A DNA stretch of 24,089 nucleotides from Hypsibius dujardini (Eukaryota; Tardigrada; Eutardigrada; Parachela; Hypsibiidae): NCBI GenBank assembly GCA_001579985.1, contig LRSR01008063.1:1-24089 (forward strand), read 5' to 3'. The position numbers and the translations under genes are program-made. Every line of letters starts with the position of its first letter. Within the stretch, counting starts at the first letter, position 1. This document shows, in pieces, positions 1-10,950 of this stretch. The notes below the pieces were generated by a model, which had not been told where the DNA came from, did no database searches, and saw nothing but the letters and a program-made list of their open reading frames with translations.

Positions 1-756
1 GCCGCCTTCTGTTTTAGCGCCATAATGTCCGTGAAAAATAATCTGGTGGCAGTTGCAAAACACGCATCACTCCAGTAGAAAATGCTGCGGTTACGAAAGA
101 CTCCGTAATCAGGTTGCCGGCCGCCATCTGCCTGATGTCTGTATGTCTGTCTGGCTGCCAGTCTGCCGCCAGCACGCGCGACGTTATCAGCCGCCTGTCT
201 CGGGTCGGTGGGGACCACTCTTTCTGCGGTGACGGCGTGTGCTGGGCGACGCCAATGAAATATGAATTTATTTCGTTTGTATTTATTATTTGGACCTGAC
301 GCCATACGGCGCGAGAACGCCGGCGCGGCTACCGCAACGTCACAATTCAAAACCGGCGACTGTCTGTGCAAGTTGGCACAATGCAAACCACACGGCAGAA
401 GCCTCAAAGGTTCGCGCCGTTATCGGACGCATGTTGTGTTAGTGGAATCGAATCGGCATGACGGACGGACGGACGGGCGTCTCCCACACATGCCTCACTG
501 GTTTTACGCTCATGCGAAGACTCTAAAGTTACTCAGAATGGCGCCGCAATATTACTACCGGTAGTCCATAAATGCAACCTTATGTCTACTTACGTGCGTC
601 TACTTAAGTGTGTCTATGCGCACGGGTAATAACAAGCACAAAGGATGCAGACGACGTAAAGGTACTAGTAAATGTGTTTTTTTTACTCTCACACTGAGCA
701 TGGCGCCATCCAAACAACCAACAATAAACTTCGCAAAACCTGTAGTAAGTACTTGA

Positions 757-795
757 GACTCAGGGAGAGGGACTCAGGGAGAGGGACTCAGGGAG
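757..795. repeat. 14-bp tandem repeat, about 2.7 copies
   Basis: The unit GACTCAGGGAGAGG is repeated head to tail, with the last copy cut short. It is a small minisatellite with no visible function. Confidence 0.85.
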
Positions 796-895
796 GCGAG
801 GTATGGGCCAATTCTGGAGAAATACGCTCACCATGCCAGTCCTCTTCCGAAAACTGCAACTAGCTCTGCCCTCTTCTGCGCGAGCAATATCGCCC

Positions 896-1060
896 TGATA
901 CCAATCAATTCCAAATTAAAATTGAAATGGGGCAATGCAAAGAAAGTGTTATTTCAATTTATGAGCAAAATCCTCCTATCCTTTCAATGCTAGTGGCTGG
1001 AATTAGGGCTGAAAAAGGGGCGAACTGGAAACCGGACCGACTCCTCGTACATGTGAGCAG
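896..1060. repeat. Diverged dispersed repeat, copy 1
   Basis: A block containing CAATTCCAAATTAA, followed about 90 bases later by GTGGCTGGAATTAGG and then CTCCTCGTAC, recurs in the same module order near 11195-11325 and 13750-13920. The copies are heavily diverged, and I matched them by eye only. I infer an old interspersed repeat of unknown class. Confidence 0.4.
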
Positions 1061-1149
1061 AGGAGCTCATCAGACCGACTCCTCGTACATGTGACCAGAG
1101 GAGCTAATCAGACTGACTCCTCGTACATGTGAGCAGAGGAGCTCATCAG
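1036..1149. repeat. 38-bp tandem repeat, three copies, each with a hairpin
   Basis: Three head-to-tail units occupy 1036-1073, 1074-1111 and 1112-1149 and differ at only a few positions; the first bases of a fourth unit follow. Each unit contains CTCCTC and GAGGAG as inverted 6-mers separated by 13 bases, so each could form a short hairpin. The array sits directly against dispersed repeat copy 1. Confidence 0.92.
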
Positions 1150-1627
1150 ACTGACTGCAAACCGATCAGGCAAAACAGCAGCTCAAGGGATTCAGGTTGA
1201 CAGTAGTTCCGCCCCCTCAGACATTTAGTGAATTCGATCAAACCACGAAGCGTCTTCAAAACAACCTTTTTTTCTCTCTCAATCACACTTTGCCGAGATT
1301 GCTCAAAATATCCACCATGAAGGAATCAACCAACAACCAAGTCAAGAAAACCGTTCCATACAACAAAGCAAACAAAACGAACATGTATGTTGATGACCCA
1401 ACCAAAAACCGTACTATCACGTGTCACATCCAGAGTGAGAGAGAGAACGAGAGAAACAACACACTGAAATCTACCACCCTTGGCCGAGCTCCCAAAAAAT
1501 GCAGGATATATAGTAACGTTTGTGTGAAGAAATTCCCTCGTCAAACGAGGCATGTCACCTATATAAAAACTTTGACTTTCTTAACTCATTTTTGTGTGTG
1601 CCAGAAAAAAAATGTATAAAGTCATCT

Positions 1628-2665
1628 CTACTGGACGTTATCAAGGGCGATTTCCAGCCAAGCATTGCAGCTGGTCACGCGTTGCCGGTGGTAGCCAGGG
1701 CCCCAGCCCTTGCCGAAGCTGACGAGAATACTGTCAAACAGTTTGGTGGAGGCCGCCGCCATGGGCGTGCCCGTCGTGTCCGCGGTCTTCGGCGGCCGCC
1801 GGACCCAGTCCAGATCACAGACCGTCAGCAACCATCCCGGTGGGACTTTGACCGGCCGAGCCGACTCGGACTCACCATCTCCGCTGTGATGTGTGTCGGT
1901 GAGGTAACGCGACGACACAAACAGGGAGAGTTTCGCGGACCGGTTGTAGACCTGCACGGTCCTCGCCTCCTCGTCCAAGATCAGCGTCATTCCGAGGCCG
2001 ATTTTGTCGCGAAGAGATTGTGTGACTTTGCTGCGTGCGGGATTCTCAATGGCCGCCAGGGACATGCACTCGAGGCTGCTGCTGGGTCGGCATGCTGCTG
2101 CTGCCCCGTGGGAGACATTGAGAATGGGTTGCACGACCTTGAAGGGTCCGGTACCAAGGGATTTGCTCTCTTCCCAGTAGCGAAGCAGGCACCAGTGGTG
2201 GTGCCGTCGGTTGCTACCGCGGCTGGGAGGAGGCGGCGGGAGAAGGAGGGCGGCGGACACGGACCGGGGGTGGTTAGTGCCGGGGTTATACTGGAGGCAA
2301 TACTGCTTTGCGCCGGGATAATCACGCGAGAGGTCCTCATCAGCGTCGTCATCAGACGCCGACGTCGTGGTGCCTGCAAACGGATTACGACGATTAGTTT
2401 CGCTTGTCAAATTACGCTACAGAGTGATATGATAGGGCTGCATGGTGGTGGTGGTGTTGTGAATCGAGGGGTCGGGGAGACGTACCGGCACTGATTTGAC
2501 CTCCGCATACACGGGAGATTCCTGTTTCCATACTAGAACAACGGTCGCTCTTGTCATGTACACTTTCTGAAAGATGGGAAACATGGTTAGCAAAATAAAA
2601 GTAACGTTGGCTGCTTTGTCTAATTGCCTGCCTGTTTATCCACCTGTCTGTCTGTCTATTTGTCT

Positions 2666-2715
<50 letters not shown>

Positions 2716-2752
2716 AGTCAGTCAGTCAGTCAGTCAGTCTGTCAGTCTGTCA

Positions 2753-2784
<32 letters not shown>

Positions 2785-4684
2785 GCATGCCTGTGTATCT
2801 ATCTGTCTGTCTGTCTGCGTGTCTGTGTCTGTCTGTCTGCAGTCTGTTTGTCTGCAGTCTGTTTGTCGACTTGCCTGTATGTTGAATATTTATCTCTTGT
2901 CCGTTTGCCTGCCTGTCTGTCTGCCTTCCTATCTGGAATATGGCTGATAGTGGTGGCTTCACTTACCGGTATCGACAGAGTGATAATCTGAGGGATGCAA
3001 AGAACTGATCAACTGCTTCTCCGAGTGCCGTTGAGGCATGTTGGGTTCTGCAAATATAAACAAGAAACCCATTCAAATACCACCAAGCAGACTGCAGGCG
3101 AGACGCATAGGAAACAGCGACACAAAAAAGAAACACAAAAAGTGTGCCGCAACTACGTCAATCGGTTACTAAATTTATCCGTGTATACATGCTATGGTGT
3201 ATTACACTTAATACTGCCAAGCCCACTTTTCGACTTCCCAGAACAAAACTCGTACGCCTACAATGCCAACCACTGAAACCACCAACGCACACACAACATG
3301 CCCCGCGCACTCTATCTACTACTGTATCAGACAGATACGCAAATTAATTAACGGCGCCGGCGCCAGCCTCGAGAGCAATGTACGCACACGCACCAACCGA
3401 GCTAGAGAGACGGAGACGGAGACGCCGCGACAAAATATTCCAACAGGAGGGATAAAAAATCGAATCAATTCGGCCAAAACATAAATATAAATTTCCTCAC
3501 CGCCACCGTCGCGGACAGACTGACCGTCGCCGCCGCCGGAAGTTGACAGACTCACTTAAAAAGAGAGACACACATCACATTCTAGATTCTCTCTCTCTCT
3601 CTCTCTCTGTCATAGATTGGGCGGTGGAGAAAGAAAAAATGAATTAAGCGAAATAGACAGACAGACAACACACCACAGACCGCGACCACGGACCGATTGC
3701 AGACAGACAGACTGAAATATTACCGTAACCGGCGCCGTGTTTGTGATTAGCACGCGACAAGCATGATACGATATACATATATATAAGTACAAATGCATGG
3801 AATTCTGACGCCATCGCTCAAAAGCAATCTCTCACTACTACATACACTTCCATATGGATGCTGGCAAATTAACCGTCACTCCGTACGTACTGTACAATGG
3901 AATGTCGGCAGACACCAGAAAACCGCAGTCGATGATCACCAGATAAGCAGACGCGTCGCAGACACACTTCGTGCGATGAATGGGTTGTTTACAGGCAGAC
4001 AAGAGATAGTACCATACTGTCGGACAGGACAAGTTGTGAAGGGGGACTGGAATGAACTGCAGACCTTGGTCATTCTCTACTCAGACATGATATACGAGAG
4101 CGCTCAAGGCAGGGTCCCAGACACGGTTTCCGCATCGAATGAGTCCACTAATAAGGAGCTAAGGCCTAATCGGTTACTCGAGTTCGTCTCCTGGTCGCGG
4201 TTGGTTCGCCAACAGCAGTGAAGGCGCCGTCGTGAAATGATAAACTGTTCCGTTGGATGTTGCTGTCGTCGACCCGTCGCGCAAACGTCTGATCGATTTG
4301 TCTGCCCAATCGGCGACGGCGGCGGCGACGGCGACGACCGTCGTCGCCACATTGACGCCACAAGCGCTATATTCGAAAACTGATATTATTTATGCCCCCC
4401 CCCCTCCCAACAACCACCGTGGTTTATTGAGGTAGATTAGGAGAAAAAGCGCATCAATGCTAACAATCACACTCTAGATACCGATTCGAAATTTTGATGG
4501 CTTGTCTATGCGTTTCAGGAGTGCGAACTGCGCGTTTGATTTACTACTATCAGCTATAGCCGCAATGAAAACTGAAGCCCATTTGGTATCCAACTTCAGG
4601 CAGGCACGCATGCAGACAAACCAACAGACAGGTAAACAGATAGACAGGCAGACAAATAGGCAGACAAATAGACACACATGTACG

Positions 4685-4717
<33 letters not shown>

Positions 4718-4743
4718 GGACAAACAGACACACAAACAGACAC

Positions 4744-4786
<43 letters not shown>

Positions 4787-6589
4787 GTCAGACAGATGGA
4801 CAGACAGACAGATAGAGACAGACAGAGAAGCAGACAGACAGATGGATAGATTGTTAGACATTCAGAACGAGATATGCGAGATACAAATAAGACAACTGAA
4901 CTTTTACTACAACTTATTAGATCTGGAATTGTCTGTATCAAACTACGAATGAGAACGAAACCTGTTGGTTTAGTTATTCAACCGACCAAATCCCTCCGCA
5001 CAAGATTAATTATGTGCCAGCCAATGTATAAAAACCATAAATCACTAAACAATGCATCATCAACAACTTGCGACAGCATCTTAATGAAATCGGAATGTGA
5101 ATAACCACAGAATAATGGTACTGTACGCCCTCAAAATCTCCATAAAGAGAACCTATGTACACATCTCTACACTACAGAACGCTAAGAACGATAACAGTAC
5201 CTTACAATAATGAATATGAATTCGTCGGTTCCAAATCCAAATACTGCAAGACGCTGCTGATATTGGATATATCACATTAGAAAAGACTACTCTACTATAA
5301 GTATTTTGTGGGCTTCTTTCCGAAAGACCGTGACAGAAATTTTGAAACAAAACTGCAGTTAGGACAAAGTTAAGGTTCATAAACCGCGTGCTTGTGAAGT
5401 CTATACAACGGTATTATATTGAGCTATGAAGAAGTGTATATAAACGCAACTGTCACTCATCTGCCGCGACGACCATAAACTTTTAAAGGGCCTCCATAGA
5501 GTCGCGTGGACTAATTAGTGCAGCCTGAACAAGCATGGCACTGGGGGGACGGGGGGGGGGACGGAAGTCCAGTCAAGCACGCAACCAGCGAGCGACTGGC
5601 GGCGGGATAATGAGGCATGGAGCCGTGCTGGTGGCTGCCATCTGAAACTTTAGTAATCAATCTGGGTTACTCTCCACCACCAGCAGTGGCAGTCATAGTC
5701 ATCAAGTCAGTGGCCCATCAAACGCCTTATCACCTGGCGAAAAAGGGGTAGCGCCGCCATGTCCCGACCGGACCTGGGAGGGTTGACGACGCCAGACTGG
5801 ATTCTGCAAATTTACTGTCTAGACAGACAGCTGCAACGGAGTAGGAAGGGAGGGAGCGACCTCTGCGTGACTCTGATAAAACGTCCCGGGCGTGGTCTAA
5901 GCGCAAGAGTTTTTCCAGTCTGGTTGAAGACAACTAATTCATGTACTGTCAGCACTCAGCAGGGAAATGGACGGACAGGAACAGGCTGGCACTAGACGAG
6001 GCAGACAGACAGGCAGACAGACAGACAGACAGACAGGCAGGCAGGCAGGCAGGCAGGCAGACAAACAGACAGACAGACAGACAGATAGACAGACAGACAC
6101 AGAGAGATAGAAAGACATAGAGCGACAGAAAGAGACATAGGCATGCATACAGGCAGAGAGGCAGATGCAGGGATAAATACTTGATGGAGACAAGTAAGAA
6201 TTTGTTCAAGTAATCAATGTTAAAACGGAAATGTGTGCCAAAAGTGAGAGTACTGTGACCTGTGACACGTGACTAGGACCAGTGGTCAAATAGATAAAAA
6301 TTACGACCGGAAGCCACGTCCAGATGGTTTATGGCAGATTTTAAAGAACAATTCAAAGAATTTTAACAGTGCACCGTTTATTCTTTCTGCAACAGGTTCC
6401 AGTTTCAGGGAGCCCATAGAACAGACACTTTTGCTAACCCAGTAAGTTCGACTTATGAAAATGTGTCAGTAAATTCCTGACTTGTGACAACCAAATCGCC
6501 CCTGCCAAATTTCACATACCACTCTCGATGTTGTGCCTCCTGAAAGTATTTAGTTCATTTAACACGGAAAAAACTCCGCTAGTCTCATC

Positions 6590-6629
<40 letters not shown>

Positions 6630-7953
6630 AGAAACAAGGCTGTCTAGGCGCCACAGGAATGATTCAACACAATGCTAGCACCCAGTAAAAAGTATCCTCC
6701 ATACTTAACACTCACTGCCAAAACAGCCGGAAGACCTTATCGCACTCTACAATGTCACACGGAGAACACACGCACAGACACGCACACGACATGGCACGTC
6801 CAAAAACAGAAAAACATCTAGCGGCGGCGGCGCCAAGACAACAAACAGCACACCATGACAGAACGCAGTAAGCGATACCTAATCAGTCAATCAGTTGATC
6901 GGGATATGAATCAACCTAAACTACAGACGAGAAAAACCTTCATTGGTCAGGACGAATTTTCACAATAAAAACACAGAATTTTTAGGAAGACAAGGATGTA
7001 CTAATTCAATGAAACACCAAATTAGCTTGTATGATAATTTCAGAGAAATGAACCGGCAGAATTACAGGCAAGCATGTAGACTGGCAGACAGATAAAGGGA
7101 CAGGCAAATAGACATAGAGGCAGGCAGGCAGACAGGCAGACAGAAATTCGAACAGACAAACAGACAGGCAGACAGACAGGCAGGCAGGCAGGCAGACAGG
7201 CAGACAAACAGACAAACAGACAGGCAGAGAAACAACAGACAGGCAGACAAACAAACAAACAGGCAGACTAACAAACAGACAGACAAGATTCTTTCATTAA
7301 TTCAACCCACCTTTTATCGCACGGGACCAGTGAAAGGGATTGCAACATTCCAACCGGTCACCACCGTCCAACATCGCGTTCTCACGACCGACTCCTGATT
7401 CGGGCGACGAGGACCCCGCCGACTTACAGCTTGCACCAGCACCACCGCCATCACTATCACCGGAACAGAGAAACGCCAACCGACACAAATGACTGTCGAC
7501 ATCTTTGGCTGAGGCATTGAGATCGGGCCAGCGCAGGAGTTGCGCCAACAGCGCCACTGGACACACCTTCACGCAGGAGGAGGACTTGCGCACCTTAGTG
7601 GTACCAGTACTAGTATTACTCGGTAGAGAGACCTCACGCGGCAACATCAGGCACGGTCCCACCTCACCGTCTTCGCCGTCCCGTTCCGCGGCACGAGCCA
7701 ACATCGCTCGCTCGGGGGCCTTGAGATAATGCGCGGAGAAGGCGGACACTAGAGCTTTGAACTTCTCCATGGTATGCTGATGATGATGATGATGATGTGT
7801 GAGTATTGCAATTTCCAGTGAAGAGGGAGCATTCGACGCGGGCACGCCATCCTCGCCGTCACCACCGGCGCCGGTCATCGCTCGCACTCGTTCCAGGTAG
7901 CAGGGCCATAGATCCGTCGTCTTCGAACGCAGCTTTCTCCAACAATCAAACAT
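1628..7953 (-). CDS. SMAD6/7: Inhibitory SMAD (SMAD6/7 class), three exons
   Basis: This is an antagonist of TGF-beta/BMP signalling that in known relatives binds activated type I receptors and blocks receptor SMADs. Proposed exons are 7953-7311, 2566-2486 and 2373-1628. All junctions are GT-AG and phase 1, giving 489 residues; human SMAD6 has 496. Exon 1 carries the degenerate MH1 domain, with RWPDL at residues 141-145 and the zinc-ligand-like CCNPFHW at 203-209, as in SMAD6/7. Exon 3 carries MH2 from about residue 301: an HWC..RYWEE start, the KIG.G core, PVKVPPG, and the L3-loop region SFGKGWGPGY followed by TSCNAWLEI. The chain ends shortly after MH2 without an SSXS phosphorylation tail, as expected for an inhibitory SMAD. 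I chose the ATG at 7953 because its MF..W..R context resembles SMAD7; an in-frame ATG at 8016 is the alternative. A His6 run lies near residues 53-58. No PPxY motif is visible in this model. The linker exon is supported only by splice sites and phase. Confidence 0.88.
2486..2566 (-). other. Predicted 81-base linker exon of the SMAD gene
   Basis: On the minus strand a pyrimidine-rich acceptor (CCCATCTTTCAG) precedes this segment and a consensus donor (GTACGT) follows it. The exon needs phase 1 on both sides, and both the MH1 exon (ending in AAA G) and the MH2 exon (starting GC ACC) supply it. It encodes about 26 linker residues with no known motif. Further linker exons within the 4.7 kb intron cannot be excluded. 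Confidence 0.6.
2624..2935. repeat. (CTGT)n microsatellite with a CAGT sub-block
   Basis: A long, mostly uninterrupted CTGT tetranucleotide array contains a CAGT-phase block at about 2712-2756. The cysteine- and serine-rich open frames it creates are artefacts of the repeat. Confidence 0.97.
3588..3610. repeat. (CT)n microsatellite
   Basis: A pure CT dinucleotide run in the large SMAD intron. Confidence 0.95.
4610..4855. repeat. (CAGA)n microsatellite
   Basis: A long CAGA array on the plus strand with occasional variant units. Its polarity is opposite to the CTGT array at 2624-2935 in the same intron. Confidence 0.97.
5544..5567 (+). other. G-rich tract, possible G-quadruplex
   Basis: Two long G runs (six and ten G) are separated by AC and followed by a short ACGG. 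The tract lies in the large SMAD intron. Quadruplex potential is inferred from composition only. Confidence 0.5.
5999..6160. repeat. (CAGA)n/(GGCA)n microsatellite
   Basis: A CAGA array contains an inner run of GGCA units at about 6036-6058 and decays into imperfect GA/CAGA copies on the right. It lies in the SMAD intron. Confidence 0.95.
6589..6629. repeat. (CA)n microsatellite
   Basis: About twenty AC dinucleotides in an uninterrupted run within the SMAD intron. Confidence 0.97.
7065..7290. repeat. (CAGA)n/(GGCA)n microsatellite
   Basis: A tetranucleotide array of CAGA, GGCA and AACA units ends about 20 bases short of the splice donor of the SMAD MH1 exon. Confidence 0.95.
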
Positions 7954-8725
7954 ACATGCCACGGGGGGTGTGAGGTCTCCGCAATATGTCCCAACATAGG
8001 CGGATATCCCACGCAATCAACTCTCCCAACAATCAAACAACCGAGCGATCAACTCCACAATCCAATCCAAAAAAAGCGCTAAATCCTTCTCCCAAAATAT
8101 GCGCACAAAATGGAACGTGTTCCCTCAACTGTGCATCAACTATGAAGATGATGGCCCGGTACTTTGGGATGTATCCAAAACGTCAAGGCAGGCAATGTGG
8201 AGTTGTCGTCGTAGCAGGCAGCATGAACGGGCACCATTTCCCGGGGATTAACGCTAGCACCACCGCAACGGCAGCAGGAGGCGGATGCAACGGAAGTGAG
8301 GTTATCAGCCATACAAGCAGGCACGCGGAATGCTCGGAAACGATGGTGGCGACTGTTGTTGGGCCGATATCTAAAGGGAGGACAAGGAGGCACGTCGTCA
8401 GGTATGTACTACAACTACAGGCATGTAGTGCGGCGTAATAAATAAGACGATGAAAAGTTTTTCACGAGATTCGAAGGTAGAGCTACACGGTGTGTCCGTG
8501 TATGTGTGTCTATGCGCGATTAAAAGCCCATTCAGAACGGTGGCTGACTTTCTACTGTAGTCTGAGAGAGACAGAGACAGAGAGATCTGATAATAATATT
8601 TCATCGGCGTGATCTGGCGTCGCGGTCGAGACAAGAAAACGTGAAAAGTCGTAGTGGTAACTGAGCAGCAGGCAGGGCAGGCCAAGTCTCACTATTCAGA
8701 CCTTCAGAGACTGAGATTGAGACTA

Positions 8726-8745
8726 CAGAGAGAGAGAGAGAGAGA
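8726..8745. repeat. (AG)n microsatellite
   Basis: A pure AG dinucleotide run upstream of the SMAD gene. Confidence 0.93.
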
Positions 8746-9743
8746 ATGCCGAATTGTCAATCATCTTCGGACTGGCGCCGGACTGCCTCCAGACAGACAG
8801 ACAGACAGACAGCCGCGCCGCTGCCGTACCGCGTTCCGTTCTCCTTCTCCTCTCCGTTCTCCCCGCGTGCCAAAACGAATTTTGAATCATACTGCGAGTG
8901 TTGCGACGTGACGCCATGCCTGACTTTCCATTCTCTCTCTCTCGTTCTCTCTCTCACTCGTTTCTCTTAGTACTTCCCAACACGGTCGCTTTTTCTCGGC
9001 GGCAGTGAACTTACCCTACAACTCTCGGTCGTCGGCGTACACATTTCGCCGAGTGACGACAGCGGCGCCAGCCATTTTTCCCGGCAGGCAGCAACGGAGA
9101 CCCATCAGTCGTGCTGCAGCTCCCACTGCGCCGTCTACTTAATAAACACCACCATTATAATGTCCATTTTTCCAAGGGGAGGGTTGGATGGTGTAATTAA
9201 GGGTTTTTTTCGCCCGAGCTAAACAGAAAAAATTGACGATCATTGCGTGTAGACAATCAGTACGTAGGCGTAGTAGAATATTGGCGGCAAAGTGGACAGA
9301 ATGCGGTTGTTCTTATTAATGCGTTATGGGCATGTGTAACAATCGGAGGCAACAGGCAGGGCAGCGCACACAAAAACAGATAAAGGAGGTGTCTTGTCAA
9401 ATAATACACTTCTTCTTCATGAGCGATCTTCTCCTTCCACGTCCGGTCTCACTCACACTACTATGTCACTGAAATAGCAGCTTTCATTCTTTCTCAACGC
9501 GCCTGAATAGGGCTTGCTTGTCTCCTTCCCTTGCAGTTCTCGCGGATTTCTGACCCTCTGAAATATGAAAGATGGAGGGATTATTGGGAGGATATGACCC
9601 TCTCTGACACTCTGTCGCCTTTTCTGTGAGCGAGGGAGGGATCCGGGGGGAAGGAGAAGTGCGCAATGTCCGCCCATCCCTAGTTGATCTTTCATCGATG
9701 GCCGTTCTTTCGTCCGCAATGACTGCCCTCCCCTCGCTGACCT

Positions 9744-9746
<3 letters not shown>

Positions 9747-9775
<29 letters not shown>
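9747..9775. repeat. (CT)n microsatellite
   Basis: A pure CT dinucleotide run between the SMAD and cysteine synthase genes. Confidence 0.95.
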
Positions 9776-9779
<4 letters not shown>

Positions 9780-10467
9780 TCGCTGGACTCGGACAGGCAG
9801 GTCGAGTCGAAATTCCGTTTGCCATGATCCACTCTCTCGCCTATCCTTCCTCTCGGGGCACGGAGGATCGACGAAAGACTGTGATTTCGATAAGTGACCA
9901 GAGGCTCCACGAGGACGAGGCGAGAGCGAGTGGGGAGTGAGACAGAGCGAGACAGAGCGAGAGAGAGCGAGAGAGAGTGACCGGTCGAGTTTGTCCAGAC
10001 GTCTACGTACGGCGTCCCTGTCTGTGTCTCTGTGTGCTATAGCGAAAGTAACGACCCGCTAACGACAGAATGATCCGCGATATTATTTGCATACGTGCGT
10101 GTGCAGCAGTAAAACGAAACAGGCGGGAAAGGATTGTCTCTACTTTTTAGCGATCGGGGAGAAGAATACCGTATATACCTTTAAGCGGGACTTTTGTGGA
10201 TGTTTTCTTACTCGATTGACCGCGGCAACACACGGCGTGGTTGATGAATGAATGACCTCATCCGGTCAACTTGTCGTGCAGTGCAATCCCGGTCAAGTTG
10301 CTGTCCTCCTCGCAGATGGTAAAGGGTTTTACCTCGCTCCGGTCACGACAAAACATGGCCGAGTCAGGAAAACCAAATAATAATTAAGAATAAATTTTGG
10401 ACTCCTATCCCTATGGAATAACTCAGTATACCAGAATAATACATACGTTTGGGTAATGCTCGTCAAT

Positions 10468-10515
10468 TGTATCACTGTATCACTGTATCACTGTATCACT
10501 GTATCACTGTTTCAC
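10468..10515. repeat. 8-bp tandem repeat, six copies
   Basis: The unit TGTATCAC occurs five times in a row, followed by a sixth copy with one substitution (TGTTTCAC). Confidence 0.95.
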
Positions 10516-10769
10516 CTACAATATGAGGGAGGAGTCCTGGAATGGACCATCCTGGGATCACAACTTCCAGACAGGTTTTGGCTACCGTCAAGGTCCTAAA
10601 CGATAGAAAATAATTGATAACTTCGGTGAAACGCGTTTCAGATATGAAGAAAAGTTGTTGGAAAATGTTTAAAAAACGAAATAATTGGACGATTGAAAAA
10701 AGCTCACGAAAGAGGTCGCTGACTACGCAGTGACGTATCGTTAATTTGCGACAGAGCGCCCCCTGCCAC

Positions 10770-10950
10770 TCGGACTCGGTGGCCCATTCCAGAACCCTTC
10801 CCTCATACACAGGAGGCAAAAAGCATGCGCTAACCAGTTAAGCCATTTATCTCGGTTGTGTGTACAGTGGCGCAGTGGACACGAGTCAAACGGCTTAACT
10901 CGGTCAGCGCAAAGTTTTTGCCACATGTGTATCTCTGTTCGAGTCCTAAT
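10770..10950. mobile_element. Inverted pair of tRNA-related (SINE-like) modules
   Basis: Two related modules face away from each other around about 10855. On the plus strand a D-arm/A-box-like GGCTTAACTCGGTCAGCGC (10892-10910) is followed at 10936-10946 by TGTTCGAGTCC, close to the Pol III B-box GGTTCGANTCC. On the minus strand TGGCTTAACTGGTTAGCGC (10845-10827) is followed by a decayed B box near 10797-10787. Both share TTTTTGCC and TGTGTAT between the boxes. A second A-box-like TGGCGCAGTGG lies at 10868-10878. Neither folds convincingly as a functional tRNA, so I infer old tRNA-derived SINE copies. Confidence 0.55.

Larger units (their letters stand above)
1..1627. other. Non-coding left flank (3' side of the SMAD gene)
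   Basis: I see no convincing coding exon here; the open frames are short and have no recognisable domain. The stretch nearest 1627 should hold the SMAD 3' UTR, because that gene reads leftwards, but I found no canonical AATAAA close to its stop codon on the minus strand. The region holds a 14-bp tandem repeat at 757-795, a 38-bp hairpin-bearing tandem repeat at 1036-1149 and a diverged dispersed-repeat copy at about 896-1060. Confidence 0.6.
2567..7310 (-). other. Large first intron of the SMAD gene
   Basis: This intron of about 4.7 kb lies between donor GTGGGT (7310 downwards) and the acceptor before 2566. It holds four CTGT/CAGA tetranucleotide arrays, a CA and a CT dinucleotide run, a G-rich tract near 5544-5567 and a TATA-like sequence near 5438. 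I found no further exon with a recognisable SMAD motif. Confidence 0.6.
7954..10460. promoter_or_regulatory. 5' flank/UTR of the SMAD gene, low-complexity CT/GA-rich DNA
   Basis: I see no recognisable coding exon on either strand. The region directly upstream of the SMAD start codon should hold its 5' UTR and promoter. It contains GA/CT runs (8726-8745, 9747-9775, about 9930-9980), a CAGA patch near 8793-8812 and GC-rich stretches with CG dinucleotides near 8990-9100. I could not place a TATA box or transcription start, and 5' UTR exons may be hidden here. Confidence 0.4.

Noticed and set aside
1036-1149. CRISPR array
   Set aside because: The units are contiguous with no unique spacers, and the genome is animal.
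1520-2494. 324-codon plus-strand open frame
   Set aside because: It is antisense to the SMAD MH2 exon; it has no domain, and the minus strand matches a known family.
2574-2947. Cys/Ser/Val-rich open frames over the CTGT array (also at 4474-4941, 5939-6209 and 7006-7286)
   Set aside because: They are translations of tetranucleotide repeats, which stay open in several frames; there is no start context or domain.
7986-8438. 150-codon plus-strand frame and its 85-codon minus counterpart
   Set aside because: No recognisable domain and no splice logic; this is probably SMAD 5' flank or UTR.
10860-10950. Functional tRNA gene
   Set aside because: The A and B boxes are present, but I could not build a paired acceptor stem or anticodon arm; a degenerate tRNA-derived repeat fits better.
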